A stretch of 64,000 nucleotides of DNA from Edolisoma coerulescens (Eukaryota > Chordata > Aves > Passeriformes > Campephagidae): the NCBI GenBank assembly GCA_013397115.1, contig VWZW01002462.1, positions 1 through 64,000 on the forward strand, written 5' to 3'. Under the pieces are notes generated by a model, which saw only the letters and a program-made list of their open reading frames with translations, searched no databases and was not told where the DNA came from. Of this stretch, positions 24,731 through 35,087 are shown in pieces. A program made the translations under genes and the position numbers. Numbering within the stretch: the first letter of the stretch is position 1; each line of letters opens with the position of its first letter.

Positions 24731-27700
24731 TACATATTTAAGAGAATAAAACCAGAAGACATCACATGTATGTAGTTGCAGACTTAGGAAAAAAAAGAAT
24801 ATACACTGTTGTGAAATCTCATAATATGCAAATTCTTTAGCCTCACACCTATGAAAAACTGATCAAAGCCTTGCACTTCTAAAGGAGAGAAGAGAGGATA
24901 ACAATATTAAACACCAACCTTCAGTTCTTCTGCCAGAAATCCTTGTGTTTGTTATCTTACTGAACCCAGTTACTTTTTCTAGTCATCTATTTATTATTAT
25001 GCTTCCCTACCATGAGCCACTATGCTTGATGCCATATGTTATAAGCCAAGACCTACAAAACTAGCTGAAATTCACTACCTACTTATTTAATTTAGATGTC
25101 TTTGTTGTAGTAGTTCTCATCAGCCCCTGTGTAGCTTTGCTGCCTTGATGATTCACTTTGCTGCAGCTTGGAGAACAGCTGCCATAATAAAAAACTAAAG
25201 CAGGGTACTAGGAGTATTTGTTGATTCCAGTTTATGAAAATTGCAGCTGACACTGTAATTTTTTCAACTGAGAGAATTAGACACCTAAAATATTTCTAGA
25301 AGGATCAACACTCTAGCAGGTACAGCTTGCGAAGCTACTGAACCAATTTTCAGAATTTACGTTTTAGTAGCTGTAAAAAGTGGGAGAGGAAACAAAAGGT
25401 TACCCTTTCCAAGTGAAATGCTAAGTTGGTTATTGCTATTAGAGCACTAGAATACCATACAAGTCTCTTTATAAATGTGTAGCTCACAAACTCATCATAT
25501 TCTGTTAATTTTAAGAAAGATTTTCAAGTAAAAATAATTTTCATCCCATACAAGGGTTCTTTATACTTGCTTTTCAGTCTTGCAAAGGCATTCAGAAGAG
25601 TAGCTGAGAAAACATATGCCTTTAAAAGGGTAAAAGCCCCTTTCGATGTAGAGAATAGAGATCCGAGTAGTTTTTAACTGTTCTTCCTGACATTACTTTT
25701 CACAGTACATTAGATATCATCTCTTTCCTGTTGTAATACCTCTTTATACCTAGCCTATAAAATAGATTAAGTTTGTTGCAGTGTGATGCTTTTCATTTCT
25801 TTGCTGCCAGATATCATGTGAAAATTCTTCGTCTACTTCCTCTAGTGCCTATGACTACAGAAGTGATAAAACACTGGGACGAAGATGAAAAAAATCCGCA
25901 AAATATCCAAAAAAAAATCTTAAGAAACTCAGAATGAAACAATAAAGCACTAAATAAATTGGAGGTTAGCAAAATGCTTTCCAGCATGTGCAGCCTTCTG
26001 GCACGCAGAAGTGCAGGTTTTGTGGTACGGAGTGACTTTAGAATTGCCTAACAATATAGGTAGGAAAATAAATTGATGTCTTCTGCAATAGGTATTATTG
26101 GCCTCTAAAGAGTCAAGAACAGAAATTCTGGTTCTGTTCTTTGTTTGAAATCTCCTTTCAAATAAAGTACTATGGACCTAGTACTTGTCAAGTCATTCTT
26201 CCATCTGGTGCCATAGATGCTTCAACCTCTGTCTCCTTCCTTCATTTACTGCTATTTCATCAAACATCCAGCAGTTTTCTACTGTCTGCTGCATGCCTGT
26301 CCTCCTTAGCCCCCCCAGAAAGCCATTATCTTCCAGTTATTTTCAGGATCTGCAAGATTTTCAGTATCTTTCAGAACTTAATCTCTGGCTCTTTTGTCAT
26401 ACTTCCCTATCAAAACTGAGACTATCAAGAGTATGTGGGCTTCCAGCCCAAAGTTGTACTGCAACTAAACAAAAGCAAACTGAGATAGCTGCAGAAAGTT
26501 CATTATTACTTATAAACAAACTGTTTTACTTTAGCTATACTAATAATAGTCTTCTAAATGATTTCACAGGGGCAGAAAAGATATGTTGTATCTAGATATG
26601 AAGTATGTATAGAAGCTATTTAGAAACAGTCAGCTACATTTTTTTGGCAGGGAGAACAGAAAGAATCCCAAGAGCATGGGGATGAAGCAACCTCAGAAGG
26701 GATGTAAGTCTATAGTATGAATATATTTACATTCACCAGAAAATTCAGTCCGTCCTATGTACCTAACCTGTATCACAGCACCAGATTGGACCCTGCGGAC
26801 CGAAACATTTGCATAATATGTAAATAAATATTTATAATTATAATTAACAATTACAAGAGTTATTGTTTCTATTTTTTTCAAAAAGCTTATGCTTTTTAAT
26901 AAAGGGATCAATTGTCCCAAATCTGTGCAGAGAAGCTTACCAACATTGACTATTCATTTAAGAGTTAAGTAAAATTTAAAAGGCTCTGGCCTTGATTCAA
27001 AGAGTCATAACTCCTAAACCCAGCTCCTTCGATTCTCATTTGGTGGAAGTTCATATAGCTGTCGATGTAGCTGCACTGTGCAAATATACATCAGCTGATG
27101 ATCTGGCCTAAGGTGCTCTACTTTGGATTAAAACAATAACGATTCTGGCACCATCTAGAATTCTTTATTATTCTATTTACATAAGTTACTTTCAATTAAC
27201 CAGAGCAACTAATCTTGGAGCAACAGAATTGAAGCTTAAACTCAGGGAAAATATGCGATTTGGTCCCCAGTTCCCCCTTCTGGGATGGCACTGTGGTCTG
27301 TAGGCTGTGTTGACAGGGCCGGCCTGTCTCTCGCTGTCTGTCTTTATTATGGTCTCAGCAGCACCACTGTTCTCTGCTGCTCACTCAATTACTTGTACAG
27401 ACAAAACTAAGTAACGAAGAGGCCTGCTGCCACTGTGTAATTAATCCTCTGGAGTCCCATAGGCAACAAGCAACTGCACAAACAGCTGACTAATCTGCCA
27501 AAGTACGCAGGTATCTTGATTTGCAGCACAATCACTTGTCTGCTGGTATTTCTATACTTAATTGTCCTTTGTCATATAGCAGAAGTGAACTCTTCTTAGC
27601 TTGCAAGTACTTGGAAGCCATTATTTGCTGCCTGCATATTTTTACAGCCAGTTGTCTATTTCTAGCCTTTTTGGCATACCTCTTCTTCCCTTTAAACATC

Positions 27701-28647
27701 ACAAGGCAACACCCTCACCTCATGTAAGCATGGAGACAGCAATTTTTTCATCAACTAGCCTCTAGAGTTTGATGTATGCTTTGTATATTACCTTCAAACT
27801 TTTAAAAGTATATTCTCTAACATGAATAATTACACTGTAAAAGTCCACATTAAACACTTCTGATTGAAACAAGTCAAGTGCTAAAAAATATGATGCACAG
27901 AAAATGAATTTTCCATTTTCCTGATATAGATCTGACCTTTGGTGTATAATAACCACATACTATGACAGATGACCTAAGCTGTAAACCTCTACATGTAATA
28001 ACGATAGATGTGCTTAGATTTTTTCTGACATTAGGCAAACTATGTAACGATAAACATATTGTTAATACAGAGGGCACATTTTTACATTTTCTTGAGAAAG
28101 AATAATTTTTTTTCTCCTTTCATTTAGCACTAACAAAAACAAATGGTTGTTTTGTGCCTATAGTCATGATTCATAAATGGGTAGTACTCATTCAAAATAG
28201 ACTGCTATTTTTCTCAATTAAAATGCAATAATGTTTGTTGAATTTGGTAGAACTCAGTGTGAAAAGAAAAATATATACTTGAGGTCATAAGAGAATTCAT
28301 CCTCCAGAAAAATGTAAGAGCACAAAAATGCTTTATTCTTAATTGGCATAACAATATTGTAAGAATTTCAATTACAATTTTCAATTACAGTTACAGCTCC
28401 TGAGTCTACTGAAGTCAGTCAACCAATGCTGTGTATTTAAGGAGGAAAAAAATTTTTGCAACGAAAGTTTGGAATATATTTTTGGAAGGACCAAATCAGC
28501 AAGAACCTGACTTTGGAGCAGAAAGAAAGGGGATTAAATCTGAACTCTAAACCAAACTGCATTTTCTTAAGGGTATGAAAATGAATAGCACAAAAGAAAA
28601 GGAAAATAAAAATATAGTTAGAATGTTGATGGTTATGGTAGAAAGAG
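24731..28647. other. Non-coding stretch, partly of higher complexity
   Basis: Mostly AT-rich DNA with no recognised repeat. The part at about 27000-27500 is less AT-rich and free of simple sequence, and is discussed as a possible conserved non-coding element. An open frame of 136 codons at 26185-26595 (plus) is rich in Ser/Leu/Phe and overlaps another frame of similar length, which is typical of chance frames in pyrimidine-rich DNA. Confidence 0.4.
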
Positions 28648-28872
28648 ATAATAGAATAATTTAGGTTGAAAAACATCTTTTAGACTGTAGTCCAACCTTT
28701 AAACCCAGTACTGCCAAGGCCACCATTAAACCGTGTCCCCAGGTGTCACATCTACATGTCTTTAAACACCTCCAGGGATGGTGACTCAACCACTTCCGTG
28801 GGCAGCCTGTTCCAACACTTGACAAACCTTTTGGTGAAGAATATTTTGTTATATCCAATTTAAACCTCCACC
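28648..28872 (-). mobile_element. CR1 3' end, minus strand
   Basis: A minus-strand CR1 terminus. The left end 'aatagaataatttaggttg' is the diverged tail, followed by 'gtccaacctttaaacc', 'ctgccaaggccaccattaaa', 'cacctccagggatggtgact', 'cagcctgttccaacacttga' and 'ttggtgaagaata'. It stops near 'aatttaaacctcca', within the C-terminal ORF2 region, so it is a 5'-truncated copy of about 225 bases. The 72-codon minus-strand open frame at 28661-28879 is part of this element. Confidence 0.9.
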
Positions 28873-29469
28873 GAAGCAACTTATGTATGGATTATCAATA
28901 TTAGATTGTCATGTCAAACTAACCTATAGGTAATCTAGTAAAGCTGATTATCCATTCTGATCACTAATAGAACTTAGAGGGTTGAGCTAGTCTTTCTGGC
29001 ATCAGTAAAGCTTTGAAAAAGGACAGCTGGAGGTGTCTCCAACCTGAGTGTCTTTCAGCTCTTTTATATTAAGTATTTCCTTTTGAGACAAAATATTGTG
29101 CTGATTAAATACTTACACAAAAATTGGAAGCTATTCTCAAAGCAAAAGATTGCAGACTTCATAAAATAATTACAAAAACTAAACAAACAAAAAACCCCAA
29201 ACCCAAATAAATTTTAAAAGTGAAGTAACAAAAAAGGGATGAAACTAAAAGGAGTAAAATGCCAGATCTGGCCCTTGATGATCCTTAGTTGAATGTTTTG
29301 TTCTAACCTCAGTGAGCATCACCTGCATATGGGTTGTATTCAGGTGTTCTACCTGATCCACAGGCTGAGTTAGTGCTGACCAGGGCATCCACTTCTAAAA
29401 ATGCAACATTTGATTCTGAATTGAATAAAAAAATTAGAAAAAAAATGGGAAGGGGTAGTGCTGCTGCTA
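28873..29469. other. Non-coding stretch
   Basis: No clear feature. An A/C-rich low-complexity patch lies at about 29173-29205. The last 150 bases may be the badly decayed 5' part of the following CR1 relic, but I cannot support that. Confidence 0.4.
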
Positions 29470-29865
29470 TATAAGATCCCTCCTGTGCAAAATCCTGATC
29501 AGACATATTCCAGAAAGATTCCATCCTCAGAACTGGGACTGGAACAGAGCAGGAGAAGGACTGCAAAGATGCTTAGGAGACCCTACCTTTTAATGGAAAA
29601 GATTAGCTTGATTAGCCAAGCAAAGATGAGAAAAAAATGGCTTTGCTTACAAATATCTGAAAAGTGAAGAAATCTCTTTTAAACTAAACAATCATTTTGG
29701 CACAAAAGCAGATTTGTATGAACTAGATATGAGTAAATCCAGGCTGAAAATTAGATTAACGTTGCTGACCAGTGGACCACTCAGGTTTTGGATCTGTTTT
29801 CTGAGAGTACTAGCATGAAAAAAATTTAGCTGTTTTTAAACTGGAGATTATAAAATGTGGTATCT
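29470..29865 (+). mobile_element. Ancient CR1-like LINE relic
   Basis: The order of motifs fits an old amniote CR1-type element on the plus strand. 'actggaacagagcaggagaa' with 'ggactgcaaagatgcttagg' lies near 29538-29577, 'gattagcttgattagccaag' with 'caaagatgag' near 29602, 'cattttggcacaaaagcaga' near 29692, and 'gaactagatatgagtaaatc' with 'caggctgaaaattagatta' near 29719-29759. Then 'tggaccactcaggttttgga' and 'tttttaaactggagattat' lie near 29773-29852. Divergence is high and both ends are blurred. The family call rests on remembered consensus wording. Confidence 0.6.
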
Positions 29866-29878
29866 GTGGTAGCAGATA

Positions 29879-29937
29879 CTTGTTATCAATTAAGGCTTGA
29901 TAACAAGCCTTATGATGCTTGTTATCAACTAAGGCTT
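29879..29937. repeat. Direct-inverted-direct repeat cluster
   Basis: CTTGTTATCAATTAAGGCTT at 29879-29898 recurs with one mismatch at 29918-29937 (CTTGTTATCAACTAAGGCTT). Between them lies the inverted copy TTGATAACAAGC at 29897-29908, which pairs perfectly with GCTTGTTATCAA at 29917-29928 (12-base arms, 8-base loop) and also with the first copy (11-base arms). The DNA could therefore form two alternative hairpins. Confidence 0.9.
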
Positions 29938-30370
29938 TTTACGTTCTCTTTTTCTCAGTACTTAGGAATTTAATTCATACATCTTATTTTCAGGACACAA
30001 AGAATCACCTACAATTTCAAACAGTCCAAATTGTCCTTCTGGAGACATTTTTTCAGTTTTAGTGTAAATAATTACAGTTTATTTTAGAATGAAAGTAGTC
30101 ATTAAGGTTCAGATCTGCAAAAATACTTAGGTATAGAAAAGGATAATTTACAAATTTCCTGTTCTGGGTTTGTAGCTTACAAACCTGATGTGATGCAGCG
30201 GTTGGGCTGCCCTCACCCGCCTGGCGTCTCTACCGGTGACATCCCCGGCGTAGTCTGGGCTGCAAGCGGCTTAGACGAACACCAGCAGGCTTGGTAGGGC
30301 TTGCGACCTTGGTAGATGGCACGTCAGCAGAGAAATAAAGAGAGGGGTCTCTAATGTGGGTTCCAGCGAG

Positions 30371-30376
30371 TTTATT
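30371..30376 (-). terminator. LTR poly(A) signal
   Basis: AATAAA on the minus strand, about 50 bases downstream of the LTR TATA box. The short distance implies a very short R region, common for compact LTRs. Confidence 0.65.
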
Positions 30377-30425
30377 CCACTCAAAGGTCCAGGGATTGAA
30401 GACAAAGGAAGGGCTGGACCAGGGT

Positions 30426-30432
30426 TTTTATA
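30426..30432 (-). promoter_or_regulatory. LTR TATA box
   Basis: TATAAAA on the minus strand, with transcription expected to begin roughly 25-30 bases downstream (near 30400) and to run toward lower coordinates. Confidence 0.7.
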
Positions 30433-30444
30433 GGACAGGGAGAA

Positions 30445-30553
30445 GGGGCGGAGGGAAGGGGAACAGCCAATAGGGAAGGAGATGAGGGGAGGGGTTTAGG
30501 AGAAGGCATCCAATAGGAACTGTCTGAGGCGGGGCATAAGGGGGCCAGCCAAT
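30445..30553 (-). promoter_or_regulatory. LTR U3 CCAAT and GC boxes
   Basis: Three CCAAT motifs (plus-strand positions 30467-30471, 30510-30514, 30549-30553) are spaced 43 and 39 bases apart, with GGGGCGG at 30445-30451 and GGCGGGG at 30528-30534. This is a typical CCAAT/Sp1 promoter layout upstream of the TATA box. Confidence 0.65.
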
Positions 30554-30727
30554 GGAGTATCAAATATCAAAGAACTTTCTGGAAACATGAATATTCAACA
30601 AGTAAAGATGCATAAATATTAACTATTACCTAAAGTTGGGTGGAGCCTAGCTAAACTGACAGCTTAGGGACATGTTACCACGAGAAACAAGGGAGTGGGG
30701 ATCAGACTGCAGGGCTTTCTTTCCACA

Positions 30728-31230
30728 AGTCTTGATTGTCTAGGGTGGCTTGTGCCACTTGCACTGCAACACTGATGCAGTTGTCTAAGTAATGATACTC
30801 AAATACTGAGCCAACTCTTACGCTGCAGTGCTTAAAGTACTACAATTGCACTGAAGATAGAACTGTGGCTGATTCCTGAGTATACATCTTATGGCATTAT
30901 AAGCAGACTCGACTGTTCCTTTTAAAACCAGATGCTAGAAATTGTGGCTGTCTTGAGTTTTCTCTTTAATTTACACACATTAAATTTTTTGCCAGTTCTC
31001 AGTGTGGTTAGAAGTTGTGTCTTCCAACACTTCACTCAAATCAAGGTCAACTTCTAGGCTGCAATATGGGCTTGTTCTTCACTCAGGGGTTTGTCCATTT
31101 GAGCTCAGAAACATCTCTGAACATGGAATTTATACAGGCTCTGCAGAGGAAACATGCCATGAAGTTTAACTACCTTATTTCCAAAGAATTTTTTCTTGTA
31201 TCTAATTGCCAGGGTGACTCACGGGTCAGG
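30728..31230. other. Non-coding stretch
   Basis: No feature was recognised between the LTR and the GC-rich islet at 31231. Confidence 0.4.
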
Positions 31231-31344
31231 ATTTCCCTGCAGATGGGGCACCAGGGTCTTCCTGGGGTCCATCAGGGCCGCACCTGGCTGCCAGCACTTG
31301 GTCCACCAGGCAGGACAGCCAAGGGGCACCAGGGGCAGCATTGA
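31231..31344 (+). other. GC-rich Gly/Pro-coding islet, unidentified
   Basis: A GC-rich segment in AT-rich surroundings. It starts with the acceptor-like 'atttccctgcag' and then encodes, in the frame beginning ATG at 31243, G-H-Q-G-L-P-G-V-H-Q-G-R and later G-P-P-G-R-T-A-K-G-H-Q-G-Q before a TGA at 31342-31344. The 12-mer GGGGCACCAGGG occurs at 31245 and 31323, 78 bases apart, in the same frame. Glycine spacing is only partly Gly-X-Y, and a second frame is also Gly/Pro rich, so a collagen exon is only a possibility. It may equally be a scrap of a GC-rich repeat. Confidence 0.25.
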
Positions 31345-32193
31345 TTTAATAGAGAAGCTTGGGTCTTGTGCCTACTTTTCTTTAAAAAACTAGGGACATA
31401 TTTTTTCTAGGGAAATTTCTTTCCATTCACTAGACCAAATTAGAATTTTAATTTGAAGCTCTAAATTTTGACAGCTGACTTAGCTGGGAAATATGCTGTG
31501 GAAAAGAAAAAATAGATTGCAATTATTCGGTCATAAGATGTCGTTGGGATAAAGAGACTAGTAAATTTAAGAGGCTATGAGACCTGTGAGTACAACTCAA
31601 GAGGCTCCTGAGAGACATTTGCTTAGATTTTTGTTTAGAAATGTCTCACAATTCATTAATTGCTGTATATCTTTTGGCTTCTTTTTTCTCTGTCATTGAG
31701 TTTCTTTGGTTGGTTATGTTCTGTCAACCTGCCACTTTGAACCTAGTCATTAATTTTTTATCACTTAAAGCATTGCCTTAGTGGTTAAACAATTCTTTTC
31801 TGATGTATATTTACCTGTAAAATTTCCACACTGCGGTACATGGACCATCAACAACAGTTTATACTGCTGCTGAAACAAGTAATTGGCATTGATATTTATG
31901 TTTGTTATAGACTGTTATTTACACAGCAAGCTGTAACCATGATTTACAGTGATCACATTAATTGACTGCATTTCACTGTGCACGTCAGCTGCCAGTAATT
32001 TGGCCACAATTTTTACAGAATTTATTCTTGTTTTACAATGTGGGAAGCCTGTTGGCCTTTTGTGAAACTACACGACCAGTGGTGTTCCACTAATTGGCTG
32101 ACAGAAGTGCAAAAACAGTAAAACCATTGTTCTCTACTGTAAGGACAAAGAGTGAGATTCCAGCACTGTGCAAACTTTATATCAGGCACAGAA

Positions 32194-32641
32194 ATCAAAG
32201 TTTTGTCTGGTGAAGCTGTGACCCACATATCCTTCAAGGTAGCATATAAGGCTGCAGTCTTCTGCACCACCAGTCTCTGGTAAATACATTAAATAAAGTA
32301 AAAGATTCAACACACAAGCATTAAGTAAGTCCACTGAGTTGTGCATTATTCTGAAAGTTGCTGAACAGCAGAAGGTAATCATTCAGTAGAGTCAAGATGA
32401 ATAAAATAAAAGGCTATCTCATGTTGCAATTGATTTCAATCTGCTGAAATATGCACTGCACATTTTGATTATCTGGGTAATGCAGTGTATGCTTCTGCTA
32501 GGAAGGAGAAATCCAACACTTTATTGTGCTTCTTTTGGCTGCCTATCCATTTATCAAAGCTTTCCTAATTTGCATTCTATTTCCTTTGATGCAATCAATA
32601 TGAACAATAGAGGGTGTTACCTTGCATTTCTAAACTTTGAT
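32194..32641. promoter_or_regulatory. Cluster of TCF/LEF-like sites (candidate enhancer)
   Basis: The 7-mer CTTTGAT or its complement ATCAAAG occurs at 32194-32200, 32553-32559, 32584-32590 and 32635-32641, three of them within 89 bases. A SOX-like AACAAT lies at 32603-32608. TCF/LEF proteins recognise CTTTGWW-type sites. The motif also occurs singly elsewhere in the window, so function is inference only. Confidence 0.2.
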
Positions 32642-33119
32642 CTGATTTGGCATTTGTGATCAACACAGTCTAGCAACGTTGCAGGTTAGAAAACATTTTG
32701 CTGCTGCCATCAATTACATTGTTCAGTGACCTTCCTTCTCCCTGCTGTGCTTTGAAAATACATGTATATATTTCAAGATGTCTTTTTTGCCTACACTATT
32801 TGTTTTACAGAGCAACACACTGTGAAAATGAGAGATTGTAAACAACATCCTTAATGTTTAAGACGAAGAAGCCAATGGCTACTTATCCACTATTATATTG
32901 ATGTACAGTTGCCCTTACAGTGAATATAAATAATAATGCCATTAATCCTCCACGTCATAAAGAACTACATGCATTGCCTCCAGCACTGTGGTATGCATTG
33001 CCAGTTCCTCGACTGGAGTTTTGCACTCCCCCGGGAAGATGTGTTTGTTGATGTTATCTCAGTTCTTGAAAATATAAAAATGTAATAAACCTGGTAGTGC
33101 ATTATGAAATAACAGCAAT

Positions 33120-33171
33120 GGTTTTTTGGTTGTTGGGGGTTTTTTTTGTTGTTTGGTTTGGTTTTTTTATT
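33120..33171. repeat. T/G-rich low-complexity tract
   Basis: The plus strand consists of T and G only for about 45 bases, with (TTTGG)n-like units and runs of five G and eight T. Confidence 0.85.
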
Positions 33172-33944
33172 TCTAAATGGTGAAAATGAGGAATATATGG
33201 ACCTTTATTATTATTTTTATAATTATACCTAAGCAAATTGATGACTCATTCTGTGAATATTCTGCAGCACATCTTTGGATGCATCACTCCGGTGCTGGAT
33301 ACCTGAGTTCTTTCACTGGTAGAAAGGGATAATAAAATTAATTTGTCATTACTTTAAAATTCCCCACTATAAAAGAAGCATTGTGTGTATTATATTATCT
33401 CACAGGCCAAAAGAAATATTGATGATAATTAAGGTCATAGGCAACTTCTTCTCCATAAAGAACTGAGAGGAAAAAAATAGTTCAATAAAGTCACTATTCT
33501 CTCTATAAACATTAGAGCATCTTAAATCTAAATATGATACTACTGTTTTTATCATTAGGCAGCCCCAAATACCTTTTTCAAATCTAGGATCAGAAGTAGG
33601 AGTGGTGCTCCAGGCTTCCCAGTCAAATTCCATCTGTAAGACATTTCATCTTTCAAATTGTAAGTTTGCATGTGTACTCCTGCCTGCTGACATAAAACAG
33701 CTCTGTAATATTGTTCTCACTAACTTCATATTCCTGTCTGATTTTCTATCCAAGAAACACTTACCTCTGAGGATCTGGGAAGATCAGCTAGTCCTGAAAG
33801 CATCTTCTGAGCCTGGAACCTCTGTTAATCCTGTTTCAGGTTGCCTACACAAAGAATCAAGGGGAGGATAGCTGTCAGAGAGAAAGTCTTGTTCAAATGA
33901 AGGGGAGCAAGCAGAGCAGAGAGAAATGCAGGACTTGTAAAGAA

Positions 33945-33971
33945 GAATAAATAAAATAAATAAATAAAAAA
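33945..33971. repeat. (AAATA)n microsatellite
   Basis: Repeats of AATAAATAAAATAAATAAAT followed by an A-run; could be a small retrotransposed tail or a simple repeat. Confidence 0.8.
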
Positions 33972-34582
33972 GAACTGTTGACAATGCTTATGGAAAGTGG
34001 AAGTATCATGCCTGGATGTTTTAATACAATTTTCTATATAGCTTACACATTATTTGCCCAGAGAACACTCCCCAGAGATGCATTTGTCTTATTTGAAAGG
34101 AATACCTGGGTGTCCACGAGCATATGGGCATGCTAACATGAATGATACTAGCAAAGTACATTTACTTTTATCTTTAAAAGAGAACAATGAGGTAAAATTT
34201 AATAAAATGCCTGTTTTTATGTGTAGGCTAAAAAGACTTGAAAATCTAAAGGGAACATCTATCAACTGTGATGGAGAGCAGCAGGGAAAACATAAATTTC
34301 TGTAATGTAGGTTATTTATTCTACTTATTACAGCAAACACTTACTCATAGGTGATTTATTAAGAATGCAAACCAGTTTTCTTTCCCACCTCCTACCTTTT
34401 CTAACAGTCAGACCTGGGGCTGAAGTTTTCCATTCTTTTCCTAAAGAAGGTGGATATATTATTCCCTTTCTTTTACCAATTAACATTTTTCTCTAAATCC
34501 TTTCTTCTCAGAGCATTACAAGCTCTCCATTAAATTGTCCTTTTCCTTTTTACTTCTTTTACTTTCTTTTCTCCCTTGCCCT

Positions 34583-34596
34583 CTTTTTTTTTTTTT
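34583..34596. repeat. Poly(T) run in a pyrimidine tract
   Basis: Fourteen T inside a longer pyrimidine-rich stretch (about 34535-34620). Confidence 0.85.
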
Positions 34597-34699
34597 GACT
34601 CCTCTTCCTATTTCTATTGTGTATGATATTTTGATTTAAAAAATCCCACCAGTTAGACACTAATATTTTACTCATTGTCCGTATTTTTAGCCTGTGTCT

Positions 34700-34940
34700 G
34701 GTTCTTAGTGTATTGGGTGCTTGTGCTCAGGTGTTGGCAGTGGGGGGTGCAGGGCAGCCTCTGTGAGGAATGGCCAGGACTGTCCTGTGCCAGGCATTTC
34801 TGATTCCAGCCAGCTCCAACTGACCCACCATGGCTGAGCTCTGCAGTCAAGGTCGTGGCACCTCTGGGAAAGCATATTTCAGAAAGGGACAGGCAGTGAG
34901 GAATGAGGGGGAAAAAATATGCAAGAAACAACCCTTCTAA
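34700..34940 (+). mobile_element. Dispersed repeat, copy A (family not named)
   Basis: This GC-richer block shares a core with 56795-57097: 'cctctgggaaagcatatttc' then 'agaaaggg', 'cagtgaggaatgag', 'ggggaaaaa' and 'gaaacaac' at about 34860-34933. The upstream part ('tgccaggcatttctgattcc', 'agccagctccaactgaccca', 'ccatggctgagctctgcagt') resembles a repeat common in bird genomes that I recognise but cannot name reliably. It breaks off near 34940 into AT-rich DNA. No coding capacity is visible. Confidence 0.65.
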
Positions 34941-35087
34941 AAAATAAGGAGAACTAAATATTTTTAAAACCATAGTGAAGTTGGATGACAAATATGGCTT
35001 TCTGAAAAATTCAGTCCCTTCATACATGAAGGAATTTATCTGAATTACAGTATTCTAGATGAAGGATAAAGTTGAAAAGGGTGAATA

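Larger units (their letters stand above)
30160..30727 (-). mobile_element. Solo LTR of an endogenous retrovirus, minus orientation
   Basis: A block of about 568 bases with far higher GC and CpG content than its surroundings. On the plus strand it runs from TGTTCTGGG to TTTCCACA, giving TG...CA ends. Read on the minus strand it has the layout of an LTR: a U3 with three ATTGG/CCAAT boxes and GC boxes, TATAAAA at 30432-30426, AATAAA at 30376-30371 and then a CpG-rich U5. No primer-binding site follows and no polypurine tract precedes, and the neighbouring DNA holds no retroviral genes, so this is a solo LTR. A matching target duplication is not clear: GGAAA directly follows the right end of the element in minus orientation, but on the other side it occurs three bases inside the apparent start, so the exact 5' boundary may be off. 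The retroviral class is not assigned. Confidence 0.8.
31345..34699. other. Low-repeat non-coding stretch
   Basis: No transposon was recognised. The sequence at about 31640-32750 is varied, without simple repeats, and includes a cluster of CTTTGAT motifs (annotated separately). Simple tracts at about 33120, 33945 and 34583 are listed separately. Open frames do not exceed 89 codons. Confidence 0.4.

Noticed and set aside
26141..26595. Two overlapping plus-strand frames (92 and 136 codons)
   Set aside because: Both are Ser/Phe/Leu-rich because the DNA is pyrimidine-rich; being open in two frames at once argues for composition, not coding.
31015..31344. 109-codon frame ending in Gly/Pro-rich text as a complete small gene
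   Set aside because: The N-terminal two thirds have chance-like composition; only the last 33 codons, behind an acceptor-like site, are unusual, so they are reported separately as an islet.
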